A program made the position numbers and the translations under genes. A DNA stretch of 64,000 nucleotides from Symsagittifera roscoffensis (Eukaryota; Xenacoelomorpha; Acoela; Convolutidae): positions 37,024,686-37,088,685 of the forward strand of contig NC_087067.1 of the NCBI RefSeq assembly GCF_963678635.1, written 5' to 3'. A model generated the notes under the pieces. The model made no database searches. It was not told where the DNA came from and saw nothing but the letters and a program-made list of their open reading frames with translations. Of this stretch, positions 43,418-52,452 are shown piece after piece; within the stretch, counting starts at the first letter, position 1; every line of letters begins with the position of its first letter.

Positions 43418-45517
43418 TATTCAGAAAACAGGAACACGCAAGGGGGAAGTCAACCCCAGAGGTCGTCATGGTACAAGCCTAGAGATGAAATGGACAAGCG
43501 CAGATCATGCGCGAACTGCGGGTCGGCGGATCACCACGTGGCTGACTGCACAACATACAAACAAGGCATGAAGAGTCTAGGATATGCCCCAGATGAGGAG
43601 GACATGAGCCAGATGGAGGAACACGAGTACTATAGTGGCTTAATCATCAAGATAGGCGCAAGATGCTTCTTCTGTAACCAGGAGGGGCACTTCAGAATGG
43701 ATTGTCCCTTGTTCTGGGAAGCGGTCAAGGACCATAGTCACACCAAACATAAGTTGGCATTAGCGGCAGTGCAGAATCAGCGGAATAGACAAAACGAGTT
43801 TGAATCTAGGAACTTAGGAGCACCAAGCACGGAATTGCCGACGAAAACAGTGAAAGCTGTAACACATGTTAATGGTGCGATAGAGTCCGCGGCCGGGAAC
43901 TCTCTAGAGATAAACTATGAGAAAGCGGCGACGGAAGCAATTGCCAAAGTGAAACAGGATCTGGCTGCGAAAGAAATAGAGCAACGACTAAAGCTGGAGA
44001 TCGAAAGACAGAATTTCAACGAAGCATTAATCGGATCAAACCCAACACCAGAGGCTGTACCAGGCTCAAAAAAGACCGGCAATTGTAACACTGTAAAAAT
44101 GGTGACGGGAAAGCCATTCGGCATATCGAAAATCGGGGCTAGAATAATGTCGATAATCACAGTGGGCGGCCACGAGGTAACCAGAAACTTGAGCGAACCG
44201 AGCGACCAGACAATAATGCATATTGACGTGTACGCAGATTACTTGAGTTGTATAAGCCCACAAACGACTTCTAGAGCGCTGAGAGCACTACTCACGAGAG
44301 GGGGCAGCAAGTCGGTACGTGTTGACAACAGGTATACTGAAGCTTATGGTCCACACGAGGTGATGCTAAATATAGATGGAATAAACATCTATACCAAGAC
44401 AATGATAACATGTGACGAAGACCTAATTGGGCAAATCTACGTAGGCAAAGAAGAGTTGAAAGTGAGATCGATTGGACACTGCGCTATGCTTGAAGAAGAT
44501 GCGATGCACATCGGGACAGAGGCAGATGTGACAGGGCACGTGCTAGACATAAGTGGCAAAAAGACTCAACTACGTGGGTTACTTGATACGGGAGCAGTCT
44601 TGAGCGTAATACCAATCGAAACTTGGGAGCGGATGGGCTTTGACAAAGGTGATTTGATAGACTCGAGAATACGGCTGTCAGCAGCAAACAAAGGGGCCCT
44701 TCGGTTGCTGGGCAGGACGCCGATAATAGCCCTCAACTTGGGGGAACGTAACCTGTGGATGAGCTTTATCGTGGTAGAAAACCTAGATGAATCTGACCAA
44801 TTCATTTTGGGCAGAGATTTCATCAGGAATTTCGACGCAACGATTGATCTAAATAACGCAATGTTCAGGATACGGAACCCGGATAGGAGGTACGCAATCA
44901 AACCGGTAAATTTAATAATGGCAAGTGAAAACAAAGCACCGGTATTCTTGAGTAGGAGGGTGAGGCTAAAAGCGAATGAAGCGGCAATCGTAGGTTTAAG
45001 GATGAAAAATTACAATGAACTAAGTGACAACAAGCAAGTGTGTGTAGTTCCGAATCCTAATAGTCAAAGTGCTGCTGTTTTAGGAAGATCCTTCTCGATA
45101 ACGAAGAGCGGCCTCTGCGTCAGTGTCTTGTTGAATACCCTTGATATACCGGTCACGATACAGAGAGGGAGGAAACTGGGATATGCTTTACCGGTTAGAA
45201 CTCGATATGAAAGGATCGAGAACTCAAAACAAAATGAAGTTGTTGATTGTCCCAATCATAGGGACAAAATTTGTATCTTGAGACGATTGCAGAAAATAAA
45301 AGATTCTTCAGGTCTTATTAAATCACTTAAGTCAGAAACGGATGATGGGCTGTCGAGCTGTTCGAACTTTCCAGAGCGACCCACACTAGATGAAATGCAA
45401 AATGAAAAACCGGTTCTGCCGGAGATTGAACATTTGAGGGGCAAACTGAAAGATGAACAGCTCGAAGCCATCAAGGACGTACTAGAGCGGAACGAGGAAG
45501 TTTTTTTCGAGGCATAA
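43418..45517 (+). CDS. pol: nucleocapsid zinc knuckles and aspartic protease
   Basis: In frame with gag. The 675-codon ORF from ATG 43490 opens with two CCHC knuckles (C7-C10-H15-C20 and C59-C62-H67-C72), which bind RNA. The retropepsin active site 'LLDTGAVLSVIP' lies near residue 366 (about 44580), followed by 'FILGRDF' near 44805-44825, typical of Ty3 proteases. Only one protease domain is seen. The frame ends at TAA 45515-45517 because a run of seven T at 45501-45507 shifts it. The homologous reading (VFSRHKADIG type) continues one base on, in the RT frame. A one-base slip in the T run explains this best. Confidence 0.9.
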   Translation, partial: YSENRNTQGGSQPQRSSWYKPRDEMDKRRSCANCGSADHHVADCTTYKQGMKSLGYAPDEEDMSQMEEHEYYSGLIIKIGARCFFCNQEGHFRMDCPLFWEAVKDHSHTKHKLALAAVQNQRNRQNEFESRNLGAPSTELPTKTVKAVTHVNGAIESAAGNSLEINYEKAATEAIAKVKQDLAAKEIEQRLKLEIERQNFNEALIGSNPTPEAVPGSKKTGNCNTVKMVTGKPFGISKIGARIMSIITVGGHEVTRNLSEPSDQTIMHIDVYADYLSCISPQTTSRALRALLTRGGSKSVRVDNRYTEAYGPHEVMLNIDGINIYTKTMITCDEDLIGQIYVGKEELKVRSIGHCAMLEEDAMHIGTEADVTGHVLDISGKKTQLRGLLDTGAVLSVIPIETWERMGFDKGDLIDSRIRLSAANKGALRLLGRTPIIALNLGERNLWMSFIVVENLDESDQFILGRDFIRNFDATIDLNNAMFRIRNPDRRYAIKPVNLIMASENKAPVFLSRRVRLKANEAAIVGLRMKNYNELSDNKQVCVVPNPNSQSAAVLGRSFSITKSGLCVSVLLNTLDIPVTIQRGRKLGYALPVRTRYERIENSKQNEVVDCPNHRDKICILRRLQKIKDSSGLIKSLKSETDDGLSSCSNFPERPTLDEMQNEKPVLPEIEHLRGKLKDEQLEAIKDVLERNEEVFFEA

Positions 45518-46715
45518 GGCGGATATCGGGTGTTGTAATTTCGTTGAGCATGAAATAGAACTTGAGGAAAACGCGGTACCACACAGGGAGGGGGCGAGGA
45601 GGCGCATGACCCCACACAAATCGGACGCGTGTAGAAAAGAAATCGAGACGTTACTAGAGTATGACATGATAGAACCATCCAAGTCACCGTGGGCGTGTGG
45701 AGTAGTGATGGCCAAAAAGAAAGGCGACCAGTTGAGGTTTTGTTGTGATTTTCGATACCTGAACTCCGTCACGGTGAAGGATGCCTATCCCATACCTAGG
45801 ATTGATGAGAGCCTCTCGAAGTTAGGTGATGCAAAATTTTTTACGACTCTTGATGTAGGCTCGGCCTTTTGGCAGGTACCACTAAGGAAGCAGGACAGGG
45901 ACAAGACAGGGTTTGCCTGCGAGTTGGGTCTGTTTCAATGGAAACGGATGCCGTTTGGACTTTGCAATGCCACAGCCACGTTTCAGCGGTTGATGGCACA
46001 CGCGCTGATAGGCGTGACGAAGAAGTATGGCAACCTGGTAATGTGCTACGTGGATGACGTGGTAATAGCGACGCCAACGCTGGAAGACCACATTGAGAGA
46101 CTTGACGAAGTGTTTGTATGCATGAAGAGGTCGGGGCTAAAGTGTAAACCATCAAAGTGCGAGATACTCAAGGACTCAATAAAATACTTGGGCAGGATGG
46201 TAGACAAGCACGGCATCAGACCTGGTACGAACGCCGTGGAAGCAGTCCTGACCTGGAAATCACCGAAGACAGAGCACCAGTTGATGAGCTTCCTGGGTTT
46301 CGCTAACTATTATAGAGAGTTCATCAAGGGCTATGCAGACAAGGTATACCCGATGCAACAATTAATGAGACACAAAGGCAAGAAGTTCACGTGGAACAAC
46401 GCAGCAGAAGAGTCATTCCAGAGAATAAAGAAAGAGCTATGTGAGGCACCAGTACTGGGTATGCCGACTGAGAAAGGGATGTACGTGCTGGACACGGATG
46501 CGTCGGTAGTCGCGATTTCTGGGATTCTCCACCAAGACCAAGAATGGAATGGGAAGACAGCCTTGAGACCAATAGCGTACGGGAGCAAAGTCCTGAGTGA
46601 CACGGAAATGAAGTACGGAGCACCGAAAGCAGAGATGTTCGCGGTGGTTACCTTTGTCAAGAAATACAGGGCATACCTGGGCAGTGAGCCATTCAAGTTG
46701 CGAGTCGACAACTGA
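45507..46715 (+). CDS. pol: reverse transcriptase and RNase H, N-terminal part
   Basis: RT motifs in order: 'HKADIG' start, 'CDFRYLNSVTVKDAYPIP', 'FFTTLDVGSAFWQV', 'RMPFGLCNATATFQRLM' and 'CYVDDVVIAT' (catalytic YVDD near 46046-46060). The thumb then reads 'MSFLGFANYYREFI'. RNase H begins 'YVLDTDASVVAISGIL' near 46480 and includes 'KAEMFAVV'. The ORF is cut by TGA at 46713-46715 inside the conserved 'VDN-x-ALSWL' block, where a CGA or similar codon is expected. Ty3-type fused RT-RNase H. Confidence 0.95.
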   Translation, partial: SRHKADIGCCNFVEHEIELEENAVPHREGARRRMTPHKSDACRKEIETLLEYDMIEPSKSPWACGVVMAKKKGDQLRFCCDFRYLNSVTVKDAYPIPRIDESLSKLGDAKFFTTLDVGSAFWQVPLRKQDRDKTGFACELGLFQWKRMPFGLCNATATFQRLMAHALIGVTKKYGNLVMCYVDDVVIATPTLEDHIERLDEVFVCMKRSGLKCKPSKCEILKDSIKYLGRMVDKHGIRPGTNAVEAVLTWKSPKTEHQLMSFLGFANYYREFIKGYADKVYPMQQLMRHKGKKFTWNNAAEESFQRIKKELCEAPVLGMPTEKGMYVLDTDASVVAISGILHQDQEWNGKTALRPIAYGSKVLSDTEMKYGAPKAEMFAVVTFVKKYRAYLGSEPFKLRVDN

Positions 46716-49286
46716 GCACTGAGCTGGCTGAAAACGTACTCAATGGACCAAAGTTACATTGGGAGGTGGATAGTTCGCCTGGACGGATACAACATGATAA
46801 TTGAGCATAGAACACGAGATAAACATCAGAATGCCGACAGCTTGAGTAAGAAGACGGAGTTCTATGAGAGACAAGAGCAAAGAGAGGCAGACAGACCTGA
46901 AATCAAAGATGGCTTCTCCTTCATGGACAAGGAAACGTACGACAGTCTTCCACTCACGAGATGGCTGGACAAATCAGGCAAACCGATAGAAGATCATCCT
47001 GAATTACCTAAAGAAACTCCAGAGAAGACCATCTTGAAGAAGAGCAAAAGGATTCCAATAGAAATAATACTAAAGTCGAAGATCGTGAGGGAGACGCTCA
47101 AGGCAAAAGGCTATGATCTTAACCAGGTAGGAGCAGGAACTGCACAGATAGATGATGATTTAATGAGGTTGCTCGAGAAACTATCAGATGAGAAGCCCGT
47201 GATCCAAGAGAAGGGTCAAGAGGAACCGGAAGTCACTATACTTCGGAGAAAAGAAACAGTGAACAATACCGACTCCTCAAGAGGAAGCGTCACTGACAGC
47301 AAAGATGTCGTGCGGTCACTAGTTGACAAAATCCCCGAAAACATTCTGGAGCAGACCAAGGTTAGGAAAAAGAAAGTGACGTTCAAAGAAGATACTGAAC
47401 ACCTGGGACTAGGTCAAGAGTCCGGGGAGTGTTCCATGTTCACGGAAGAAGAAACCGGAGAGGGAAAATTGTCCGGGGAGCGTGAAGAATGGGATGAAGA
47501 CTCGGATGAGAGCAGCGAAAACCAAGACAGTCTGTGCATGATATTGGCGGAAGAGAAGACAAGGCACCACGACAGGGAGTTACAGACGGATCCATCTTCA
47601 GGAACGTACAATCTGGACGTACAGGAGATACGAGGTGGTGAAGAACTTGAGAAAATTGCGGTTTCAAGGAAGCCATTCAGGGAATTATCATGCAACTCAA
47701 ACGTCAGAACGAATCTGGTGCCAGAAGATGATATGAACATCGTGAAAAGGATGATATGCGTGAAGCTGAGTGATGACATCTACAACCCTGGTGAGATGAA
47801 TGGACAGATCATGGCGCTAAAGGAGCATGTCAAGGCAAGATATAGGCTGTCAGACCTAATAAGAGCCCAAAAGAATGACAAAATGACAAATAACCTCTCC
47901 AAATGGATCCAGTCGGGGGTCAAGGAGAAAGGGGAACTCGAGGAAGACAGCTATAAGATCTTGAGCCAGTTCTACAAAGAAAAGAAAGACTTACTCTATC
48001 ACACAGCTGATGGGGTGGTAGCATGCAAGAGGAAAGATGAGGAGAAGATATTACACAAACACAACCTCATCATACTACCACAGTTGTATCAAACGGAGGT
48101 GCTTTTCAGATCACACAACCAGATGGGGCACCAGGGGATAGACAAAGTACAACAAAGGATACTTCACAGGTTTGATTGGCCAGGGATGAGAAAAGCTTGC
48201 GAGAGATGGGTGAATGCCTGCCTGGCATGCCTCCAGGTAAAGGACCCAAGGAAGATGAAGTTTCCACTCAAGTCCGTCGAGAGCTCAGAATTCAATGAAG
48301 TGGTGCAGATAGACCATCAAAAAATCTGCATGACGGAGTCGGGATATAACCAGATACTGGTTATAATAGATCACTTCACAAAGTTGGCGGAAGCGGTTCC
48401 GTGCCAGACAGCCTCGGCCGAGGAGACATGTGATCATCTGATAACGCATTGGATATCGCGGTATGGTTGTCCAATGACTTTCCAGTCGGACAACGGCAAA
48501 GCTTTTGTGGGGGACTTGACAAAAGAATTGATGAGGAGATCGCACATTGCTCAAGCACACTCGACAACCTACCATCCACAGACCAACGGGTTGGTAGAGA
48601 GACAGAACAGGACACTGGTCAACATGTTAAGGGTGTACTGCTCAAGATACATGACGGATTGGGATAAATACCTGCCACAGGTAGTAGGGGCCTACAACAG
48701 TACACAGCACTCAACGACGGGCATCAGTCCCTTCATGATGTTGACGGGTAGGGAGAGAGCAATGCCTCTGACATTCTTTTACCCGGAATACGAAGGGAAA
48801 AGGACGTCGCCTCAGGCATACGTGAAAGAAGCGATCAAAAGACAACAGGAGTTAAACGAGCTATGCAGGAGGAACACGGCGCAAGAGCAAATGAGGCAAC
48901 GCAGAAAATATGACGAAAAAATATTACAAGCGAAGCCATATGAAGTGGGCCAATACGTGTGGGTCTTCCAAAATGTCATACCGCCCACGGGAACAAAGAA
49001 ACTACTCAAGAAGTGGAGGGGACCATTCATGATAACGGAAGTTCATCAACAAGGACGGTTCTATCGCTTGAGTACTGGGCGAGCGGCACATTATGAAAAT
49101 CTGAAGCCTCACGTCCCGTCCCCGGAGGATTGGTGCATACCGAAGGACATGGAGGGTCTTGAGTACCTGGTGGTAGAGCCAGCGTGTGAAGTGAATGAAA
49201 AAGGCACCAGAGAGAAGAATGATGGTAATGAGAACTTGAGTTTGGACGACAATGAAAAGATAGAAGTGGAGTCTGAAGCAGGATAA
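46716..49286 (+). CDS. pol: RNase H end, acidic tether and integrase
   Basis: Continues in frame after the TGA: 'ALSWLKTY', then 'HQNADSLSK' closes RNase H. A 400-residue charged linker follows (about 46900-48050), longer than usual. Integrase: the zinc-binding H...H...C-x2-C segment at about 48110-48240 (HNQMGHQG ... CLACLQ) and the DDE core with Asp near 48311 (QIDHQK), Asp near 48489 (QSDNGKAF) and Glu near 48596 (GLVERQNR). The C-terminal part includes 'KKWRGPFMITEVHQQGRFY' and 'HYENLKPH', as in several Ty3 lineages. Stops at TAA 49284, in frame with the next ORF. No chromodomain seen. Confidence 0.95.
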   Translation, partial: ALSWLKTYSMDQSYIGRWIVRLDGYNMIIEHRTRDKHQNADSLSKKTEFYERQEQREADRPEIKDGFSFMDKETYDSLPLTRWLDKSGKPIEDHPELPKETPEKTILKKSKRIPIEIILKSKIVRETLKAKGYDLNQVGAGTAQIDDDLMRLLEKLSDEKPVIQEKGQEEPEVTILRRKETVNNTDSSRGSVTDSKDVVRSLVDKIPENILEQTKVRKKKVTFKEDTEHLGLGQESGECSMFTEEETGEGKLSGEREEWDEDSDESSENQDSLCMILAEEKTRHHDRELQTDPSSGTYNLDVQEIRGGEELEKIAVSRKPFRELSCNSNVRTNLVPEDDMNIVKRMICVKLSDDIYNPGEMNGQIMALKEHVKARYRLSDLIRAQKNDKMTNNLSKWIQSGVKEKGELEEDSYKILSQFYKEKKDLLYHTADGVVACKRKDEEKILHKHNLIILPQLYQTEVLFRSHNQMGHQGIDKVQQRILHRFDWPGMRKACERWVNACLACLQVKDPRKMKFPLKSVESSEFNEVVQIDHQKICMTESGYNQILVIIDHFTKLAEAVPCQTASAEETCDHLITHWISRYGCPMTFQSDNGKAFVGDLTKELMRRSHIAQAHSTTYHPQTNGLVERQNRTLVNMLRVYCSRYMTDWDKYLPQVVGAYNSTQHSTTGISPFMMLTGRERAMPLTFFYPEYEGKRTSPQAYVKEAIKRQQELNELCRRNTAQEQMRQRRKYDEKILQAKPYEVGQYVWVFQNVIPPTGTKKLLKKWRGPFMITEVHQQGRFYRLSTGRAAHYENLKPHVPSPEDWCIPKDMEGLEYLVVEPACEVNEKGTREKNDGNENLSLDDNEKIEVESEAG

Positions 49287-50417
49287 TTTGTAGAAGAAGA
49301 CTGGAACGACCCGGACCAAGATGAGGTGCCGAAGTGGATGGAGCCAGATCAACCAATACCACCGGGAACCAGGACTGGCAATCGTAAACGGACCGGCATG
49401 AGGTACAACAGGTACGGGGATGACTTCTTGATCGATAAGATACAGCCAGACAAATTGGGCGAGGAACTACTGAGTGCAGGCGAACTGGAAGCCGAAGAGG
49501 AATGGCAGGTCATTGACGATGGTGGACACTATCCGCAGGAAGAATACTCGACGCCAGAATTGGAGACGGATCTCGAACAGAGTGAGATAGAGAGGAGGGA
49601 GAACACGAACTTGAGGACACTAGAGTGGATGCGCGATGTCAAAGACGAGAGCCGCGAAGGACAAAGCATTCAACAAGTCGACGCAAATTATATGAAGGCA
49701 GAGGACCCTCTTTTCGGATGGACGGCAACAGATAGGCCACTGGACATTCCTCCGGACAATTCAGACCCGACAACATCGACGGGGACGTCGATAAATATTT
49801 TTGTCCGGGGAGTGGGGGTAGGACTTACCCACACCGAAAATTTGATGATAAAGAAGCTCAAGGAAGTGAGAGAAACAAGCAAATTGGAACTGGAAGAAGA
49901 AGAGCCAGAGCCTACCATAGGTCGGAATTTCAAAACGAAATTTGAAATACCCAATGAGTACTCGGAAAACATCATGATAACGGATAGCGACTTCATCCTG
50001 TCAAACAGGACTAGCGCGATCTGCATCACGGCGGACATGAGTTTCAAATCAAGATTGGAAGCTGACTTCAGAAGAGAGTACCAGAACGTGGAGTTTCTGT
50101 TCAGACAGAGACCAGGACTGGGAGGGATGGCAGCGCTTCCACCATCAGTAGCACAAGTCCCGGGCAAATATCTGTGCTTCCTAGTGACGAGGGTCAATGA
50201 CAGGAACACAATTGATCCCGAACACGTGATGTTGGCACTAACAAGACTACGAGACTTCATGATTGAAAGAGGAATAACGGAGGTCTCAATGCCGGTGTAT
50301 GACCCAAACAGGGGCAAACTGAGCTCGAGGGAATTGTACGCTATCCTACATGTAGTCTTTGCGGAAACTGAGATAATGGTGTATCTGCACAAAAAATACT
50401 ACTTGAGCATCGCCTGA
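49287..50417 (+). CDS. Pol C-terminal extension with macro domain (TARG1/OARD1-like)
   Basis: In phase with integrase across the TAA at 49284-49286. The sequence on both sides reads as one protein (VEEDWNDPDQDEVPKWM, then PPGTRTGNRKRTGMRYNRYG). After an acidic stretch, residues about 215-363 of the 363-codon ORF (about 49970-50410) follow the macro-domain pattern of TARG1/OARD1: 'AICITADMSFKSRLEADFRR', 'GKYLCFLVTRVN', 'LALTRLRDFMIERGITEVSM' (then P), and 'AETEIMVYLH'. Macro domains bind ADP-ribose, and TARG1 removes it. Here the loop after 'SMP' is YDPNRGKL instead of a Gly-Cys-Gly-Leu-Asp type, and the Lys after 'T' in the family is Arg. Binding without hydrolysis is therefore likely (inference). 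Confidence 0.75.
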   Translation, partial: FVEEDWNDPDQDEVPKWMEPDQPIPPGTRTGNRKRTGMRYNRYGDDFLIDKIQPDKLGEELLSAGELEAEEEWQVIDDGGHYPQEEYSTPELETDLEQSEIERRENTNLRTLEWMRDVKDESREGQSIQQVDANYMKAEDPLFGWTATDRPLDIPPDNSDPTTSTGTSINIFVRGVGVGLTHTENLMIKKLKEVRETSKLELEEEEPEPTIGRNFKTKFEIPNEYSENIMITDSDFILSNRTSAICITADMSFKSRLEADFRREYQNVEFLFRQRPGLGGMAALPPSVAQVPGKYLCFLVTRVNDRNTIDPEHVMLALTRLRDFMIERGITEVSMPVYDPNRGKLSSRELYAILHVVFAETEIMVYLHKKYYLSIA

Positions 50418-50955
50418 GTTGGGGACACGGGGTCTCGAGTTGGGCGTGAGGGAGGAGTCTTGAGTTAGGTACTGGGGTGCGGCACAGGTAAAGCGATCTT
50501 AAGACGTGATTGGCATGACAATTGAATTTTAAAAAGAATTAACGGTGCTAAAAACATAAATTGAATCTGCATGCTTTTAAGGAAATTCCAATTGAATTGT
50601 TTTAAGTAGAATGAAAATGATAAGATTTTAACCATACTGGTAAAAGGGGGGTTTCTAGGTTAGGAGCATGACATGTTAAGTCTTAATGTGGTTTCTGTTT
50701 TCAGATCAAGTTTGAAAAACAAAGTTGAAAATCCAACTATACTCAAGCAAGAGACAGAAAGAGAAATCTTGATTGAACTCGCGATAATCGACACCTACAG
50801 CAAGTATTTGCAAGGGAACATTTCTAGAGAATTCTTGAGTTGGGTAATACTTGAGTCGGTAAGGTAATTCTTGAGCTGGTTAATACATACTTGAATCGGT
50901 AAGGTAATTCTTGAGCTGGTTAATACATACTTGAATACATCCCGAAGTCACAAGA
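50418..50955 (+). promoter_or_regulatory. spacer before ORF2 with 40-bp repeats and CTTGAG words
   Basis: 538 bp. Five exact CTTGAG and one CTCGAG occur here, against about 0.13 expected per hexamer by chance. An AAAAGGGGGG run lies near 50642-50651. Just before the ORF2 ATG (50956), CGGTAAGGTAATTCTTGAGC is repeated with a 40-bp period (50857, 50897). This could hold an internal promoter, splice signals or an internal ribosome entry for ORF2; which of these is not shown by the sequence. The small ORF at 50673-50867 has no recognisable content. Confidence 0.45.
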
Positions 50956-52452
50956 ATGGCAGACAGATTCTGGAAATCCATGCCCGCGGCCCTGAAGAAG
51001 CCTACTCTTGATGAGCTGTACAGACCCCTGAGGGACCTGGATTATACCCAAATAGACGAGAGAATGGCGGTAATGCTGAATGCCATCCTCCAGTTGGAAG
51101 ACCAGGGTGAATGCAGGGAGTCTGCGACGGAGGCTGTCTTGATGGTCGGCTACACCACCGAGGGAATATCAAACCAAGAACAGACCAGATGGTTGTCTTG
51201 GAATGTGGATGGAGGAGTAAGGGGTTTTGACTTGGCAAGGACTCCTGGCCTGAGTAACAATACCGAATATGGCGCAGGGGAATTCCCACTACCAACTAGG
51301 CCAACAGCAAGATCTACAGGCCAGAGCTCGAGTAAGGTGCTATCGATGACACGAGCACAACAGACGACCGAGGCATATCCAGATCTTGGTGTTCTAAAGA
51401 AAGAGCTCGAGAAGACGCAGAAGGAAAGGAATAAGGCGAACCTCGATCGGAATCAGGCAAAGCTGGATCGGGAGAAGGTTCAGCTGGAAAGGGACCAGGC
51501 GGTCAACGAGCGAGATCAGACTCTGAGGTTGCTTGAGATGCTAAAGGCTGAACATCAGCAGGAGCTAAGCGTGCGGGAGAATGCCGCGAATTGTGAACAA
51601 CTGAAGTCGGAGTTGGAGAGAATAGAACAACGACAACGCGAACTTGACGCACAGAAGGGAGCCAGGCCGAAGGAGCGAGTGGTTACCAGCTCGAGGCCAG
51701 AGTCACGCATGGAGGTGGATGAAGCCCCCAGGGCAAGAGGACGGTTCAACCTTGACCGCGAGGCCCGAGAACACATGAGTGAGGGATTGGAAGTCTGGAT
51801 ACCTAATGAAGCAACGTCCTCCTTGCGTAGCCTAGAGACGCAACCCATACGCCCACTGATGGATGTGGCACTGCCGGGATATACCCCAACCTTGACCTCG
51901 AGTGACAGTCAGGTGAGCGGCGGCTCATCGCGTCTGAAGGAGCTGGGCGAGAAATTGCGACAGAGAAGTCGTGAAAGTTCGGCAAGGCCGGAGCTTCCCC
52001 CAACTTGGAGGGAACAACCGGTCAGGAGCGTCGTGATCTCGAGTTATAAGAAAAACACAGAGAAGAGGTACCACAGGCACAATCGGCTGAATTGGAATGC
52101 GGAACAGAAAGCCAGGAGGGACTGCTTTCATGATGCAGCCTGGGTGGAATATCTTGCGCCACCCCGTGTGCCAGAAGGTGCGGTCCACCTGATCATAGGG
52201 GACAGCCTGGTGCGGGTGTTGACCCGGATCCAGTCGCACTGGCAGACAGGAATCTTGAGTTTCGCTGGAGCTGCCACGCCACAGATGTTGGCGACGCTTG
52301 AGATGCTAGGGATGACTAAAGTGTACACGGTGACCCTGATGATCGGGACTAACGATGTATCAAGGGGAGAAGCGAGGAAAATAACGAGGCTGCACGACAA
52401 GATGAGCTGCCTTCTTGAGGAGCTGAGGATCCAGATGGACCCCATCTGTTGA
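50956..52452 (+). CDS. ORF2, N-terminal part: coiled coil and SGNH hydrolase start
   Basis: 498 codons from ATG 50956. Residues about 1-130 form a globular-looking N-terminal domain of unknown type. Residues about 140-235 are a long coiled coil (KKELEKTQKERNKANLDRNQ and similar heptads). A Ser/Arg-rich linker follows. From about residue 410 comes an SGNH/GDSL-hydrolase domain: block I 'LIIGDSLVRV' (nucleophile Ser codon at 52204-52206) and block III 'MIGTNDVSRG' (Asn at 52351-52353). The ORF ends at TGA 52450 because of a one-base loss in TGTT(T)GAC. The domain continues in the next ORF (TVCTVPYN). SGNH domains occur in ORF1 of CR1-type LINEs; in an LTR element the finding is unusual. Confidence 0.75.
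   Translation: MADRFWKSMPAALKKPTLDELYRPLRDLDYTQIDERMAVMLNAILQLEDQGECRESATEAVLMVGYTTEGISNQEQTRWLSWNVDGGVRGFDLARTPGLSNNTEYGAGEFPLPTRPTARSTGQSSSKVLSMTRAQQTTEAYPDLGVLKKELEKTQKERNKANLDRNQAKLDREKVQLERDQAVNERDQTLRLLEMLKAEHQQELSVRENAANCEQLKSELERIEQRQRELDAQKGARPKERVVTSSRPESRMEVDEAPRARGRFNLDREAREHMSEGLEVWIPNEATSSLRSLETQPIRPLMDVALPGYTPTLTSSDSQVSGGSSRLKELGEKLRQRSRESSARPELPPTWREQPVRSVVISSYKKNTEKRYHRHNRLNWNAEQKARRDCFHDAAWVEYLAPPRVPEGAVHLIIGDSLVRVLTRIQSHWQTGILSFAGAATPQMLATLEMLGMTKVYTVTLMIGTNDVSRGEARKITRLHDKMSCLLEELRIQMDPIC

Noticed and set aside
45501-45517. Programmed frameshift between protease and RT
   Set aside because: The shift lies inside the RT N-terminal block and is explained by one extra T in a T7 run; no adjacent pseudoknot or slippery codon pair fits a +1 site better.
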